Notes under the pieces: generated by a model
The model's input: only the letters and a program-made list of their open reading frames with translations
Told to the model about the DNA's origin: nothing
The model's database searches: none
Part shown: piece after piece, positions 17,321-25,933 of the stretch
Numbering within the stretch: the stretch's first letter is position 1
Layout of the letters: each line of letters starts with the position of its first letter
NCBI GenBank assembly: GCA_934169535.1
Contig: CAKPOC010000001.1
Location: 1 to 36,395 of the forward strand
Source: an uncultured Clostridia bacterium
GTDB taxonomy: Bacteria > Bacillota > Clostridia > TANB77 > CAG-508
Length of the DNA stretch: 36,395 bases
Direction of reading: 5' to 3'
Translations under genes and position numbers: made by a program

Positions 17321-18547
17321 CTAAACTGCAGCCATTTGTTTTTTGTAATCTTTATTTTTTATATATTTTCCTTCTGAAATACAAGAATTTTTTATTTGCT
17401 TCATTACTCCATATTCAACAAGTTTTGTTTTAAAGAATTTTTCTATTCTGCAATATTTGTTTATATTTTTGTAGATTATTTTTAATTCATTTCTTAAAAA
17501 TAAGATTTCTCTTTGTTTCGAATATTCCATATAATCTTTATTTTTTATTTCATTTATTTTTTTGTACTCATTCCAGAATTTTTTAAACTCTTCTTTTTCT
17601 TGTGGTTTATCCCAATAAATTTTTGTAGATAAAACTCTTAAACTATAGTCTTCTATTATATTAATAAGAAGTCCATAAGCTTTTTCTTGTTTTCTTTTAA
17701 TTTTTGTATCCATTATTAGCATTCTTGCATCATCTAATAATTTTTCGTAGCATTGCTCTGCTACTGCAAGTGGAAGACTATGTGTAAATAATTTTCTACT
17801 CATATTTAATAAAATCATATTTTTTTCAATCACATCATTTTGATCTAATTTTCCTACACTAAATCTTTCGAAGTTTTTGTAATCATCCATTATTTCTTTG
17901 TAAATTTTGTTTTCTGGTTCTTCTTCCATTTTTATAGGTAATATATCTGTAATGTAGTCTTCTACTGTTTCAAATATTTTTTCATATATTTCATTTTTTT
18001 CTTTATCAGTAAGGTTTTCAGACAATTTTATTGAGTAATTTTTTAATACTTTTTTATATAAATTTTGCATTCTGCTTGCGTAAAAATGTTCAAATCTTTT
18101 TTGCAATTTTTCTTTGTTAAGTTCCTTTACAGTATCATAATCTAATTGAATTAAGAAAATTTGCTTTCTGTATTTGTATTCTAAATATTCTACTTCCTTT
18201 AGATGTACAACCATATAATATTTAGATAACGCATTTTTTTCAAATTCAGTTGCAATTCCGTTTCTTACTTTTTTATAAACATTATCCATTATATGTTTAT
18301 CAATTGCTTCCAAATAAAGAGAAAACATGTCTTCATATTTTTTCTCTATTTCATCTTTGTGTGTTTCTTCTTCGTTGTTTAAACTTTCACAATAATTTTC
18401 ATAAGCTTTTATAACATTATTCCTTTTAATAGAAATTATCATTCCATTAATTCCTATTTTAGTTGGTGTTAATAGTTTAGTGATAGTATTTGTTATCCTT
18501 TTGAAAATTTTCTTATCCGAATAAATTTTTAGGCTTCTTTCTTCCAT
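17321..18547 (-). CDS. Unknown 408-residue helical protein in the phoH/yqfF position
   Basis: I do not recognise it. It is strongly charged (Lys/Glu), rich in Tyr, and almost all alpha-helical, with no membrane helix, signal peptide, P-loop or HD motif visible. Features: LLTPTKIGINGMIISIKRNN near the N-terminus, a central stretch with ASRMQNLYKKVLKNYSIKLS, LFTHSLPLAVAEQCYEKLLDDARMLI, and a Cys-containing C-terminal third. The ATG at 18547 follows AAAGGA; an upstream TTG at 18565 would place the ribosome site inside the gene. In most Bacillota yqfD is followed by phoH, yqfF and ybeY; here this gene alone lies between yqfD and ybeY, with 14- and 12-base gaps. It is certainly a gene; its role is open. 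Confidence 0.85.
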   Translation of the reverse strand: MEERSLKIYSDKKIFKRITNTITKLLTPTKIGINGMIISIKRNNVIKAYENYCESLNNEEETHKDEIEKKYEDMFSLYLEAIDKHIMDNVYKKVRNGIATEFEKNALSKYYMVVHLKEVEYLEYKYRKQIFLIQLDYDTVKELNKEKLQKRFEHFYASRMQNLYKKVLKNYSIKLSENLTDKEKNEIYEKIFETVEDYITDILPIKMEEEPENKIYKEIMDDYKNFERFSVGKLDQNDVIEKNMILLNMSRKLFTHSLPLAVAEQCYEKLLDDARMLIMDTKIKRKQEKAYGLLINIIEDYSLRVLSTKIYWDKPQEKEEFKKFWNEYKKINEIKNKDYMEYSKQREILFLRNELKIIYKNINKYCRIEKFFKTKLVEYGVMKQIKNSCISEGKYIKNKDYKKQMAAV

Positions 18548-18561
18548 ATTATCTTTTCCTT

Positions 18562-19746
18562 TCAAAATACTATTTTTTCTTTCGTACCTATATTTTCTGT
18601 TACTTCATAGGTTACTTCTGTTGTTACTAAGTTTTCGTTTTGTGTGCTTTCCACATATTTTTGTATTAGTTCATATTCTTGAGGAAGCTCTTCCTCAATT
18701 TGTTTTGAAGCATTTTGTTCTCCAATTTGTTTTGCTTCATCTACTGTATATGTCATGCTTTTTTCAATTTTTTCCTTATTAGTTATTTTTATAAACTTTA
18801 TAGGTAAATAGAAGTTTGAAAATAGCTTTACTAATTTTTCCTCTTCTATTGTATCATATTTTTCAAATTTTGAAAGGGTTTTGAATAAATTTATTTCAAA
18901 ATTATTTAATTTTATTTTATACTTTGTTTCTTCGCCTCCCGTAAACTCTTCCTTTGTTGTAGATAGCGCAATTTTTTCAGATTTTGTATACCAAACTTTT
19001 GCCTTTACCTCTCCTTCCGCATGCAAAAACCTAGTCCCCGTATACTTTCCTTCGATCCACCCCGCAATTAAAACGTCTCCTTTGCTTACCATCATACCTG
19101 CTGTAACCTTAGGGATTCCGTTCTTTGCCGAGATTTTTACTATTTGTGCATTTTTATCTGCAACAATATTGCAATAATCATCTTCATTTACAATTTCAGG
19201 CTTACTTTTTGCCTCTACCACCTTTATTTCAGCTTTTGTTCCTTTTATGCTAATTCCTATCCACGAAATGTCATCTCTTTTCAGTCTAACTTCATTAATT
19301 ATTTTTTGAGTATCTATTTTGCCTTTTATGCTTCCTACTTTTACTCCTTTTTCTTTTAAAAATTCTTCTAATTCTGTCTTGTCTATTTTTTCAATTCCTA
19401 CAATATCTACCTTCCATATAAATTGTGATAATGTAACAGAGCTTACAATTAGTATAATAAGTAATGTTATAAAAACTTTTCTTTTTTTGTATTTATATAC
19501 TACAAAAGGAAATCCTCTTTTCTTTACTATCTTTAATTTACATTTAGTACTTTTTGCTATTTTATTTAATTTTTTAAAATCCTTTATGCCTATATTAGTG
19601 TATATTATAGTTGATTTTTCTCTTTTTATATTCCATATAACAATTCCTTCTTTTATACATTTTGTTATAAATTTTTCGGTAAAATAGCCTTCAATTCTTA
19701 TTCTTACATATCCCTGTAAATATTTTAGCAAAATTTTAAAAAGCAT
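18562..19746 (-). CDS. yqfD: Sporulation protein YqfD
   Basis: 394 residues, normal length. In B. subtilis yqfD is a sigma-E gene of the mother cell, needed for efficient sporulation. The N-terminal cytoplasmic part (GYVRIRIEGYFTEKFI) is followed by a membrane helix (about 92-112) and an outside region with WKVDIVGIEKIDKTEL, GTKAEIKVVEAKSKP and NIVADKNAQIVKISAKNGIPKVTAGMMVSKGDVLIAGW, the family core. It is preceded by yqfC (12 bases) and an AAGGAG site. Confidence 0.93.
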   Translation of the reverse strand: MLFKILLKYLQGYVRIRIEGYFTEKFITKCIKEGIVIWNIKREKSTIIYTNIGIKDFKKLNKIAKSTKCKLKIVKKRGFPFVVYKYKKRKVFITLLIILIVSSVTLSQFIWKVDIVGIEKIDKTELEEFLKEKGVKVGSIKGKIDTQKIINEVRLKRDDISWIGISIKGTKAEIKVVEAKSKPEIVNEDDYCNIVADKNAQIVKISAKNGIPKVTAGMMVSKGDVLIAGWIEGKYTGTRFLHAEGEVKAKVWYTKSEKIALSTTKEEFTGGEETKYKIKLNNFEINLFKTLSKFEKYDTIEEEKLVKLFSNFYLPIKFIKITNKEKIEKSMTYTVDEAKQIGEQNASKQIEEELPQEYELIQKYVESTQNENLVTTEVTYEVTENIGTKEKIVF

Positions 19747-19758
19747 TTTTTCTCCTTC

Positions 19759-20037
19759 CTACTCTATTCTTTCAAAATCTATTGAATCTATTTCTCCTTC
19801 TATTTTTACATCATCACTTGTCATATCATTTAATTTTAAATTGAATCCGCTTATGTTTATAATTCCAAAATACGTTTTTATTCTGATGTATATGTCCTGA
19901 TATTCAAGTACTGACTGATAATTTTCTATTAACATTTGTGACGACCCTTGAATTGTTATTTTTGAAGTGCCACTTGCAACCTCTGTCGGAAGCTCTAAGA
20001 GCCTTGAAAATTTTGTCGGCTTTTGTCTTTTTTTCAT
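19759..20037 (-). CDS. yqfC: Sporulation protein YqfC (YabP/YqfC family)
   Basis: 92 residues. KFSRLLELPTEVASGTSKITIQGSSQMLIENYQSVLEY and FGIINISGFNLKL are the YabP/YqfC pattern; YabP works in spore coat formation and YqfC is induced in the mother cell in Bacillus. The frame extends upstream to 20064, but the ATG at 20037 has TAGGAG with 7-base spacing and avoids overlap with the deacetylase gene. It is coupled with yqfD in the normal order. Confidence 0.92.
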   Translation of the reverse strand: MKKRQKPTKFSRLLELPTEVASGTSKITIQGSSQMLIENYQSVLEYQDIYIRIKTYFGIINISGFNLKLNDMTSDDVKIEGEIDSIDFERIE

Positions 20038-20047
20038 AAATTCTCTC

Positions 20048-20881
20048 CTACTTTTCAAATTCATCTATAGATTTAAATTCATATCCTTCTTTTTTTATTT
20101 CTTTTATAACTTCATCTAGAATGTTTGCATTATCTTTTGATGTTGCATGAAGTAGCATTACTTCACCATTATGAAGATTCTCGTAAATTTTTTTCTTTCC
20201 ATATTCCTCTCTTCCTTGCTTATTTTCATCCCAATCATCATAAGCAAATGACCACATTACAGTCGTATATCCTAAAGAATTGCAATATGCTAGCGATTTT
20301 TGGCTGTACTCTCCTTTAGGAGGTCTTAAATATTTCATTTCATAATTAAATTTTTCTTTAACCGCTGTATGTAGATCCATTACTTCACTTTTTATTGTTT
20401 CCAAATCACAACTCGGCATTGACTTATGGCTTACTGTATGATTCCCCAAAATTTGATTATAGTCAAGCATTTTTTGCACAATTTCTGGTGCAGAATTAAT
20501 ATAATGTGCCGTTACAAAAAATACGGCTGTCACTTCATTTTGTTTTAGTACTTCTAATATTTTTTCTGTGTAACCTGCTTCATACCCTAAATCAAATGTT
20601 AAATAAATATATTTTTTGTCTTTGTTTCCTATATATATGCCATTGTTTTCTTCCATTAATTTTATATTTTTACTTCCAAAATCAGGCTGCATATGGTCTT
20701 TTCCTCTGGATACTCCCCATTCTATTTTGCTGCTGCTTAAGCTTGAATCACTAGTAGTTGCTTTTGCTGCAGTTTCAAGTATTTCATTATTCTTAAAATT
20801 TACATATGAAATACTAAATACTAAAATTGCCACACTTGAAACAGTTAATATTTCTCCCAAATATTCTTTTATTTTTTTCAT
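20048..20881 (-). CDS. PdaA-like polysaccharide (peptidoglycan) deacetylase
   Basis: 277 residues, NodB-type carbohydrate esterase family 4. An N-terminal membrane helix (about 11-28) exports it. Catalytic motifs: YLTFDLGYEAGYT (Asp97 metal ligand; the preceding usual acid corresponds to the FD pair), NHTVSHKSMP with metal His148 and His152, RPPKGEYS, MWSFAYDDW and LLHATSKDN. The 'TFDxGYE' form is typical of PdaA, which makes muramic delta-lactam in spore cortex, and the neighbours are sporulation genes yqfC and yqfD. That substrate is inferred. AAAAGGAGAG precedes the start. It is first gene of the seven-gene run down to DUF3048. Confidence 0.9.
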   Translation of the reverse strand: MKKIKEYLGEILTVSSVAILVFSISYVNFKNNEILETAAKATTSDSSLSSSKIEWGVSRGKDHMQPDFGSKNIKLMEENNGIYIGNKDKKYIYLTFDLGYEAGYTEKILEVLKQNEVTAVFFVTAHYINSAPEIVQKMLDYNQILGNHTVSHKSMPSCDLETIKSEVMDLHTAVKEKFNYEMKYLRPPKGEYSQKSLAYCNSLGYTTVMWSFAYDDWDENKQGREEYGKKKIYENLHNGEVMLLHATSKDNANILDEVIKEIKKEGYEFKSIDEFEK

Positions 20882-20911
20882 TAAAAACTCTCCTTTTATT
20901 AAATTCTTTTA

Positions 20912-20941
20912 ATTTTATGAAGAAATTTATTAAGTTATTAC
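20912..20941 (-). promoter_or_regulatory. Weak candidate for a sigma-E-like promoter of the pdaA-yqfC-yqfD run
   Basis: CATAAAAT (20919-20912) fits the sigma-E -10 form CATAnAnT. A poorer -35, GTAATAAC (20941-20934), lies 14 bases upstream. It fits the sporulation content of the operon, but the sequence is AT-rich and a sigma-A start cannot be excluded. Confidence 0.25.
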
Positions 20942-21052
20942 TTTTTCATTGTCGCATTTCTTTTATATTTTATCGCTTCTTTTTTTATTTAAATTCAACT
21001 TTTCCACATTTTTTAATATTTTTAGACATAAAAAAAGTTTTTTAATTTTCTC

Positions 21053-21081
21053 TTGACAATATTTTTATTTTGTTTTATAGT
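21053..21081 (+). promoter_or_regulatory. Sigma-A promoter of the GHKL sensor kinase
   Basis: TTGACA (21053-21058), 17 bases, TATAGT (21076-21081). The leader is about 33 bases with a GAGGGG ribosome site. Confidence 0.8.
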
Positions 21082-21120
21082 ATTATTTATTGGAAATTTT
21101 TGGAATGAGGGGATGTATTA

Positions 21121-22029
21121 ATGAAAAATCAAATTAAATCACTTTTTTCTTTTAGCATTTTTGCTAATTTTTTTAATTATCTGAATAGAAAGAATAAAAT
21201 TATTTTTCTGACCTGTTTTACTTTAGTTTCAATTTTGTCATTAGTTCAAATATATTTAATTGTGCATTATTCTGATGAACTTTCAGTTCATGCGGTCATT
21301 TTTAGTGCATTGTTTTTAGTTGCATGCGTTCTTTTAGGTCTTTGTAGTTTAGCAAAATCTATGAGTTGTACCAAAGCTGCAGTTGATTTAGAACAAGAAA
21401 AATTAAATAACAAAACACTGCAAGTTTTGCATGATAATACAATTGCTTTTAAGCACGATTTTGCAAATATTATGTCTGCAATTGGTGGTTATATAGAAAC
21501 CAATGATATGCCTGGGCTAAAAAATTATTATGACGAGCTTTTTCAAGACTGTAGCCAAGCAAAAAATTTGTGTTTATTATCGCCAGAAGCTATAAACAGT
21601 CCTGCAATATACATTTTACTTGCTAATAAATATTACAAGGCTGATAGTTTAGGAATTAAAACTTATATAGAATGCTTTATAGATTTTAATAATCTTTATA
21701 TGCAAATTTATGAGTTTAGTAGAATTCTTGGAATTTTGCTTGATAATGCAATTGAGGCTGCTTGTGAGTGTGAAGATAAAATTATAAAAATTTCCATATT
21801 AAATGAACCTAACAGAAATAGGCAGGTTTTAACTATTGAGAACACTTACAAAGACAAATCTATTGATTTAGAAAAAATTTACGAAAAAGGATTTTCCACA
21901 AAAAAGAACAATACTGGTCTAGGGTTGTGGGAAGTGAACAAAATAATTCGTAAGAATTCAAATTTAGCACATTATTCAAGTAAAAATTCAGAATTTTTTA
22001 AACAGCAAATCGAAATATATAAAAAATAA
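21121..22029 (+). CDS. Orphan GHKL-type sensor histidine kinase (AgrC/NatK-like)
   Basis: 302 residues. Two membrane helices (about 27-48 and 56-78) form a minimal sensor with a short outer loop. The H-box is FKHDFANIMSAIGGY with the phospho-acceptor His112, as in the AgrC/CitS-like subfamily. The ATPase domain has LLDNAIEAA (N-box, Asn209) and GFSTKKNNTGLGLWEV (G-box). All catalytic motifs are intact. No response regulator lies beside it; flanking genes are pdaA-like (divergent) and rluA (convergent). It could pair with a distant LytTR regulator. The signal is unknown. Confidence 0.9.
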   Translation: MKNQIKSLFSFSIFANFFNYLNRKNKIIFLTCFTLVSILSLVQIYLIVHYSDELSVHAVIFSALFLVACVLLGLCSLAKSMSCTKAAVDLEQEKLNNKTLQVLHDNTIAFKHDFANIMSAIGGYIETNDMPGLKNYYDELFQDCSQAKNLCLLSPEAINSPAIYILLANKYYKADSLGIKTYIECFIDFNNLYMQIYEFSRILGILLDNAIEAACECEDKIIKISILNEPNRNRQVLTIENTYKDKSIDLEKIYEKGFSTKKNNTGLGLWEVNKIIRKNSNLAHYSSKNSEFFKQQIEIYKK

Positions 22030-22055
22030 AGAACAGTATATTTAAATACTATTCT
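22017..22055 (-). terminator. Terminator of the methyltransferase-rluA pair
   Basis: AGAATAGTAT pairs with ATACTGTTCT (one G-T pair) around TTAAAT on the minus strand, followed by TTATTTTTT. The stem contains the rluA stop codon and begins one base after the kinase stop. Confidence 0.75.
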
Positions 22056-22734
22056 CTAAACCTTTTAATATTTCCCATGTTTTTTCTATTGGGGGTAGAC
22101 ATTTAAATGTCATTTTTTCTTTGGTAATTGGGTGATCTATTGTAAGCGAGTATGCCCATAGGCATATTTGCTGTCTTTGTCCCCTATTGCCATACTTTTG
22201 GTCTCCATATATTGCATGATCTCTTGATGCAAGTTGCACCCTTATTTGATGGTGCCTTCCTGTGTGCAAATTTATTTTTAAAATTGAAACATTTTTATTT
22301 TTATCATATTTTAAAACTTCATAATCAAGTTCTGCAAATTTAGAATTTTTAGTTCCTTCTTTTACAACTTTGCTCATATTTTTCTTTTCGTTTTTTAGTA
22401 AATAGTCTTGTAGTGTTCCCTTATTACTATGAAAATATCCATTGCAAACTACTAAATATTTTTTCTTAAATACTTTTTCTCTTACCTGCTCACTAAGTCT
22501 TGCTGCTGCTTTTGAAGTTTTAGCAAAAACCATAACTCCTCCAACAGGCCTATCTAATCTGTGAATTAACCCTAAATAAATGTTGCCTGGTTTATTATAC
22601 TTTTCCTTTAAATATTGTTTAATAATCGTTAGCATATCTAAGTCTTCTGTTTTATCTGCTTGTGATGGTATATTTACAGGCTTTTCTACTACAATAATGT
22701 GGTTATCTTCATATATTACATTCAAATTTCCCAT
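22042..22734 (-). CDS. RluA-family pseudouridine synthase
   Basis: 230 residues. It converts specific uridines in rRNA or tRNA to pseudouridine. The catalytic motif HRLDRPVGGVMVFAKT holds Asp61; LHTGRHHQIRVQLA, YGDQKYG and LWAYSL are further family blocks. There is no N-terminal S4 domain, so it is a short RluA form and its target base is unknown. The ATG at 22734 shares its A with the stop codon of the methyltransferase (TAATG), so the two are translationally coupled. The longer frame from 22764 would run through the end of that gene. Confidence 0.92.
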   Translation of the reverse strand: MGNLNVIYEDNHIIVVEKPVNIPSQADKTEDLDMLTIIKQYLKEKYNKPGNIYLGLIHRLDRPVGGVMVFAKTSKAAARLSEQVREKVFKKKYLVVCNGYFHSNKGTLQDYLLKNEKKNMSKVVKEGTKNSKFAELDYEVLKYDKNKNVSILKINLHTGRHHQIRVQLASRDHAIYGDQKYGNRGQRQQICLWAYSLTIDHPITKEKMTFKCLPPIEKTWEILKGLENSI

Positions 22735-23624
22735 TATTTCACCCACTTTGCATATATTCCACATGGTAAAATCAAACTTGAGCCTGTCATTGGTAATCCT
22801 ATTTCTCCATTTTCAAAATTTTTGTCTTGAAATTTTTTACCTAGTTTATGTTTCATATTCATTTTTAATACATTTTCTAAAACCATACTTGATATTCCAG
22901 TTGTGTATGAATTTATTAAAAAGAATATTGGATTGTCCGAAAGAACTTGCATACATAAATTTATAAGGTCTGTTATGTTTTCTTCAAACTTCCATACTTC
23001 ACCATTTGCGCCTCTTCCATAAGAAGGTGGGTCCATTATTATAGCATCATATTTATGCCCTCTCCTAATTTCCCTGTTTACAAATTTTACAACATCATCT
23101 ACTATGTATCTTACTGGCTTGTCCTTTAGTCCAGAGCTTTCCACGTTTTCTTTAGCCCAAGCGACCATTCCTTTAGAACTATCAACATGGCATACCGAAG
23201 CTCCAGCAGATAAACATGCAACTGTTGCTCCTCCTGTATATGCAAAAAGATTTAAAACTTTTATTTCTCGTTTTTCTTCCTTTACCGCAGTTTTAATTCT
23301 TTCCATCATCCAATCCCAATTAACTGCTTGCTCAGGAAAAATTCCAGTGTGCTTAAAGCCCATTGGTTTTATATTAAATGTTAAATTTTTATATTTTATT
23401 TGCCAACTTGCTGGAAGTTTTGTTTTATTTTCCCAGTGTCCTCCACCTGTTGAACTTCTTGAATATTTGGCATCTGCTTTTTTCCATTTTTCTGAAAATT
23501 GTTTTTCTTTCCAAATTATTTGTGGATCTGGTCTTATTAGAATTTTATTTCCCCATCTTTCTAATTTTTCGCCGTTTGCCATATCTAATATTTCATAATC
23601 TTTCCAATTATCGGCTAATTTCAT
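22734..23624 (-). CDS. SAM-dependent methyltransferase, RlmI/RlmK-like
   Basis: 296 residues. A Rossmann-fold class I methyltransferase: VLNLFAYTGGATVACLSAGASVCHVDSSKGMVAWAKEN is motif I plus the acidic strand-2 end, and IIMDPPSYGRG is the DPPxF/Y motif of RNA/protein N- or C-methylases such as RlmI-type rRNA methyltransferases. The N-terminal 100 residues (ILIRPDPQIIWKEK, KYSRSSTGGGHWENK) replace the PUA domain of RlmI. Its overlap with a pseudouridine synthase supports an RNA substrate. The start follows TAGGAG. Confidence 0.87.
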   Translation of the reverse strand: MKLADNWKDYEILDMANGEKLERWGNKILIRPDPQIIWKEKQFSEKWKKADAKYSRSSTGGGHWENKTKLPASWQIKYKNLTFNIKPMGFKHTGIFPEQAVNWDWMMERIKTAVKEEKREIKVLNLFAYTGGATVACLSAGASVCHVDSSKGMVAWAKENVESSGLKDKPVRYIVDDVVKFVNREIRRGHKYDAIIMDPPSYGRGANGEVWKFEENITDLINLCMQVLSDNPIFFLINSYTTGISSMVLENVLKMNMKHKLGKKFQDKNFENGEIGLPMTGSSLILPCGIYAKWVK

Positions 23625-23730
23625 TTTATTTCTCCTATTCTTTTACTTCATATTCCATTATACCAGAAAATAAGCATATATACAAGAAAAAAAATCTTTG
23701 TCACCAGTTATCAGTACATCACTTTCTTTT

Positions 23731-23928
23731 CTATATTCTTTGCAATATTTCAATAAAAATTTGCAATAGCATATAATCTAATACTATTAGCATACTGCAA
23801 CTTATTATAATTAATGTTATAAATTTATGTTCTTTTATAAAATTTGCAAATTTTCCTTTGCTGTTTTCCACAGTTTCTTCACTGTTTGTAAACGTTGTAC
23901 TTAATATAATATCTTTAGAATATTCCAT
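23731..23928 (-). CDS. Small single-pass membrane protein
   Basis: 65 residues, no family recognised. A hydrophilic N-terminal 35 residues (MEYSKDIILSTTFTNSEETVENSKGKF) lead into a membrane helix (about 42-60) and a short tail. The frame opens at a GTG (23937) that overlaps the AGAGGTGG ribosome site, so the ATG at 23928 is preferred. This start codon lies inside a perfect inverted repeat (23927-23977) that could close translation. It stands alone between uvrC and the methyltransferase. Reality is supported by the ribosome site and membrane helix only. Confidence 0.6.
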   Translation of the reverse strand: MEYSKDIILSTTFTNSEETVENSKGKFANFIKEHKFITLIIISCSMLIVLDYMLLQIFIEILQRI

Positions 23929-23977
23929 AATAACCACCTCTTTTGTTTTTATATTATATTTATATTCTGGTTATTAT
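23927..23977 (-). promoter_or_regulatory. Inverted repeat masking the start codon of the small membrane protein
   Basis: ATAATAACC at 23927-23935 is the exact complement of GGTTATTAT at 23969-23977. In the minus-strand mRNA the ATG would be in the stem and the AGAGGTGG site in the loop next to it. No T run follows, so this is not a terminator of the usual kind. Confidence 0.45.
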
Positions 23978-24020
23978 TAAATATTCTAACTTTCGTATTT
24001 CAAATTCTTTTATTTTTAGA

Positions 24021-25880
24021 CTATCTTCCCAACTCTTCTCTAATTTTCTTTGCTAATTCCAAATTTATTCCTTTAGTTTCGGCAATTTCTTCTATACTTG
24101 CCTCTTTGATTTTTTGAACACTTCCAAATTTTTTCAAAAGCTCTACTTTTTTTACCATTCCAATTCCTGAAATATTATCAAGTTCAGACTTTGTAGTTTC
24201 CTCATCCCTTAATTTTCTATGATAGCCAATTGCAGTATCATGAACTGCATCTTGAAACATAGTTATAGTGTTAAATAATGTTTGCGAAATTTTAAATTCA
24301 TGTCGTTCCTCATCCATTAGTGCACGAGTTTGATGCTTGTCATTTTTAACCATTCCAAAAACAGGAATTTTTATTTTGTCACTTTCTATTAGCTCTATAT
24401 TTTTTTCTTGGCTTACTACTTCAATTTCTTTATTTACATTTTTTATTGCTTGCTTTATTGCTCTTATTTGAGTTATTCCACCATCTGCTAAAATTAAATT
24501 TGGAAGTTCCCCAAATCCACTATTATTTCCATTATTTAATATATTTACTGAATGGCGTAATCTTCTGGTTACTACTTCTTCCATACTTTTAGGGTCATCT
24601 TGACCATACACAGTTTTTATCTTAAATCTTCTTGCTAAGTTCTTTTTTATAACACCATCTTGCATTACACACATTCCTGCTACTTGGTTTGTTCCTGATA
24701 AGTTTGAAATATCAAAGCTTTCTATTTTTCTAGGAAGTACTTCTAAGTTTAGCACTTCTTTAAGCTCTGTTAGTATTCCTATTTTATCTTTTTCTTTATT
24801 TTGCAAAGTCACTTTTGCATTATTTTCAGCCATTTCTACAAATCTTAATTTTTCACCTTTTTGTGGTGTTTTTATTTCTACTTTTCTGTTTGCTACTCCT
24901 GTTAGCCACATTTGTATAGTTTCTTTGTCTTCAATATCTTCTTTTATCATAATTTTATTTGGTAAAATTGTTCTTCCTATATAATACTGTTTAATAAAAC
25001 TTGATAAAATTTCCTTATTCTCTTCGTCTTCTAGTCCTTTAAAAATAAAATGTTCTCTTCCTATCATTTTGCTATTTCTAACATAAAACATCTCTATACA
25101 AACTTCATTGTCTAGCCTTGCAAGGCCTATTACATCTATGTCATTTTCAGAAATATTTGAAACCTTTTGTCTTTGTGAAATTCTTTCTATTGCATATATT
25201 CTATCTCTTAGTTCTTGTGCCTTTTCGTATTCCATTTTTTTAGAAGCTTCAAGCATTTCCTTTTCAAGTTCCTTTTTTAAAGAATCTGTTTTACCTTCAA
25301 GAATTGCTATAATTTCATCTATTTGCTTTTTATATTCTTCCTTAGAAACATATCCCATACAAGGTGCCATACATTTTTTTATATGATAATTTAAGCATGG
25401 CCTATCTTTATATTTAAAACTTCTACATTGTCTTATTTTGTATCTTGATTTTATAAATTCTACCATCTCTTTGGCACTTCCAGCATTTGCATATGGTCCA
25501 AAATATTTTGCACCATCATTTAAAATTCTCCTTGTAATATAGATATCTGGGTAGTCTGCTTTTACATTAATTTTTATATAAGGATATGTCTTATCATCTT
25601 TTAAAAGTACGTTAAATTTAGGCATATTCTTTTTTATTAGATTACACTCTAATATTAAAGCCTCTGCCTCATTGTCACAAACAATATATTCAAAATGGTC
25701 AACCAATGCTACCATGTTTTGAATTCTTTTTGTTTTTTTATTTTTTCTAAAGTATTGCCTTACTCTATTTTTTAAAACTACTGCTTTGCCTACATATATT
25801 ATTTTGTCATTTTTATCGTGCATAATATATACACCTGGCTTTTTAGGTAGTTTTTTTAGTTCTGCTTCTATATCAAACAT
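24021..25880 (-). CDS. uvrC: UvrC, excinuclease subunit
   Basis: 619 residues, full length. UvrC makes both incisions around DNA lesions recognised by UvrAB. Domains in order: GIY-YIG nuclease (GVYIM 16-20, IIYVGKA 27-33); four cysteines 152, 162, 170 and 174 with the spacing of the UvrC [4Fe-4S] cluster; UVR UvrB-binding motif (about 200-235); RNase H-like 3'... 5' incision domain with IESFDISNLSG, LILADGG and DERHEFK; C-terminal helix-hairpin-helix pair (SELDNISGIGMVKKVELLKKFG). A TAAGGAG site precedes the start. It shares a divergent promoter region with a 37-residue peptide gene. LexA control is plausible, but no copy of the lexA palindrome is seen here. Confidence 0.96.
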   Translation of the reverse strand: MFDIEAELKKLPKKPGVYIMHDKNDKIIYVGKAVVLKNRVRQYFRKNKKTKRIQNMVALVDHFEYIVCDNEAEALILECNLIKKNMPKFNVLLKDDKTYPYIKINVKADYPDIYITRRILNDGAKYFGPYANAGSAKEMVEFIKSRYKIRQCRSFKYKDRPCLNYHIKKCMAPCMGYVSKEEYKKQIDEIIAILEGKTDSLKKELEKEMLEASKKMEYEKAQELRDRIYAIERISQRQKVSNISENDIDVIGLARLDNEVCIEMFYVRNSKMIGREHFIFKGLEDEENKEILSSFIKQYYIGRTILPNKIMIKEDIEDKETIQMWLTGVANRKVEIKTPQKGEKLRFVEMAENNAKVTLQNKEKDKIGILTELKEVLNLEVLPRKIESFDISNLSGTNQVAGMCVMQDGVIKKNLARRFKIKTVYGQDDPKSMEEVVTRRLRHSVNILNNGNNSGFGELPNLILADGGITQIRAIKQAIKNVNKEIEVVSQEKNIELIESDKIKIPVFGMVKNDKHQTRALMDEERHEFKISQTLFNTITMFQDAVHDTAIGYHRKLRDEETTKSELDNISGIGMVKKVELLKKFGSVQKIKEASIEEIAETKGINLELAKKIREELGR

Positions 25881-25901
25881 AAAAAATCTCCTTACGCTAC
25901 T

Positions 25902-25930
25902 ATTTTAGCATAAAAGCGCTTTTTTTTCAA
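25902..25930 (-). promoter_or_regulatory. uvrC promoter with palindromic spacer
   Basis: TTGAAA (25930-25925), 17 bases, TAAAAT (25907-25902) with an extended TGC. The spacer contains the perfect palindrome AAAAGCGCTTTT (25912-25923), a possible operator. Confidence 0.7.
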
Positions 25931-25933
25931 CAT

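Noticed and set aside
23104..23598. 164-codon plus-strand frame inside the methyltransferase gene
   Set aside because: Antisense shadow; the opposite strand carries complete methyltransferase motifs.
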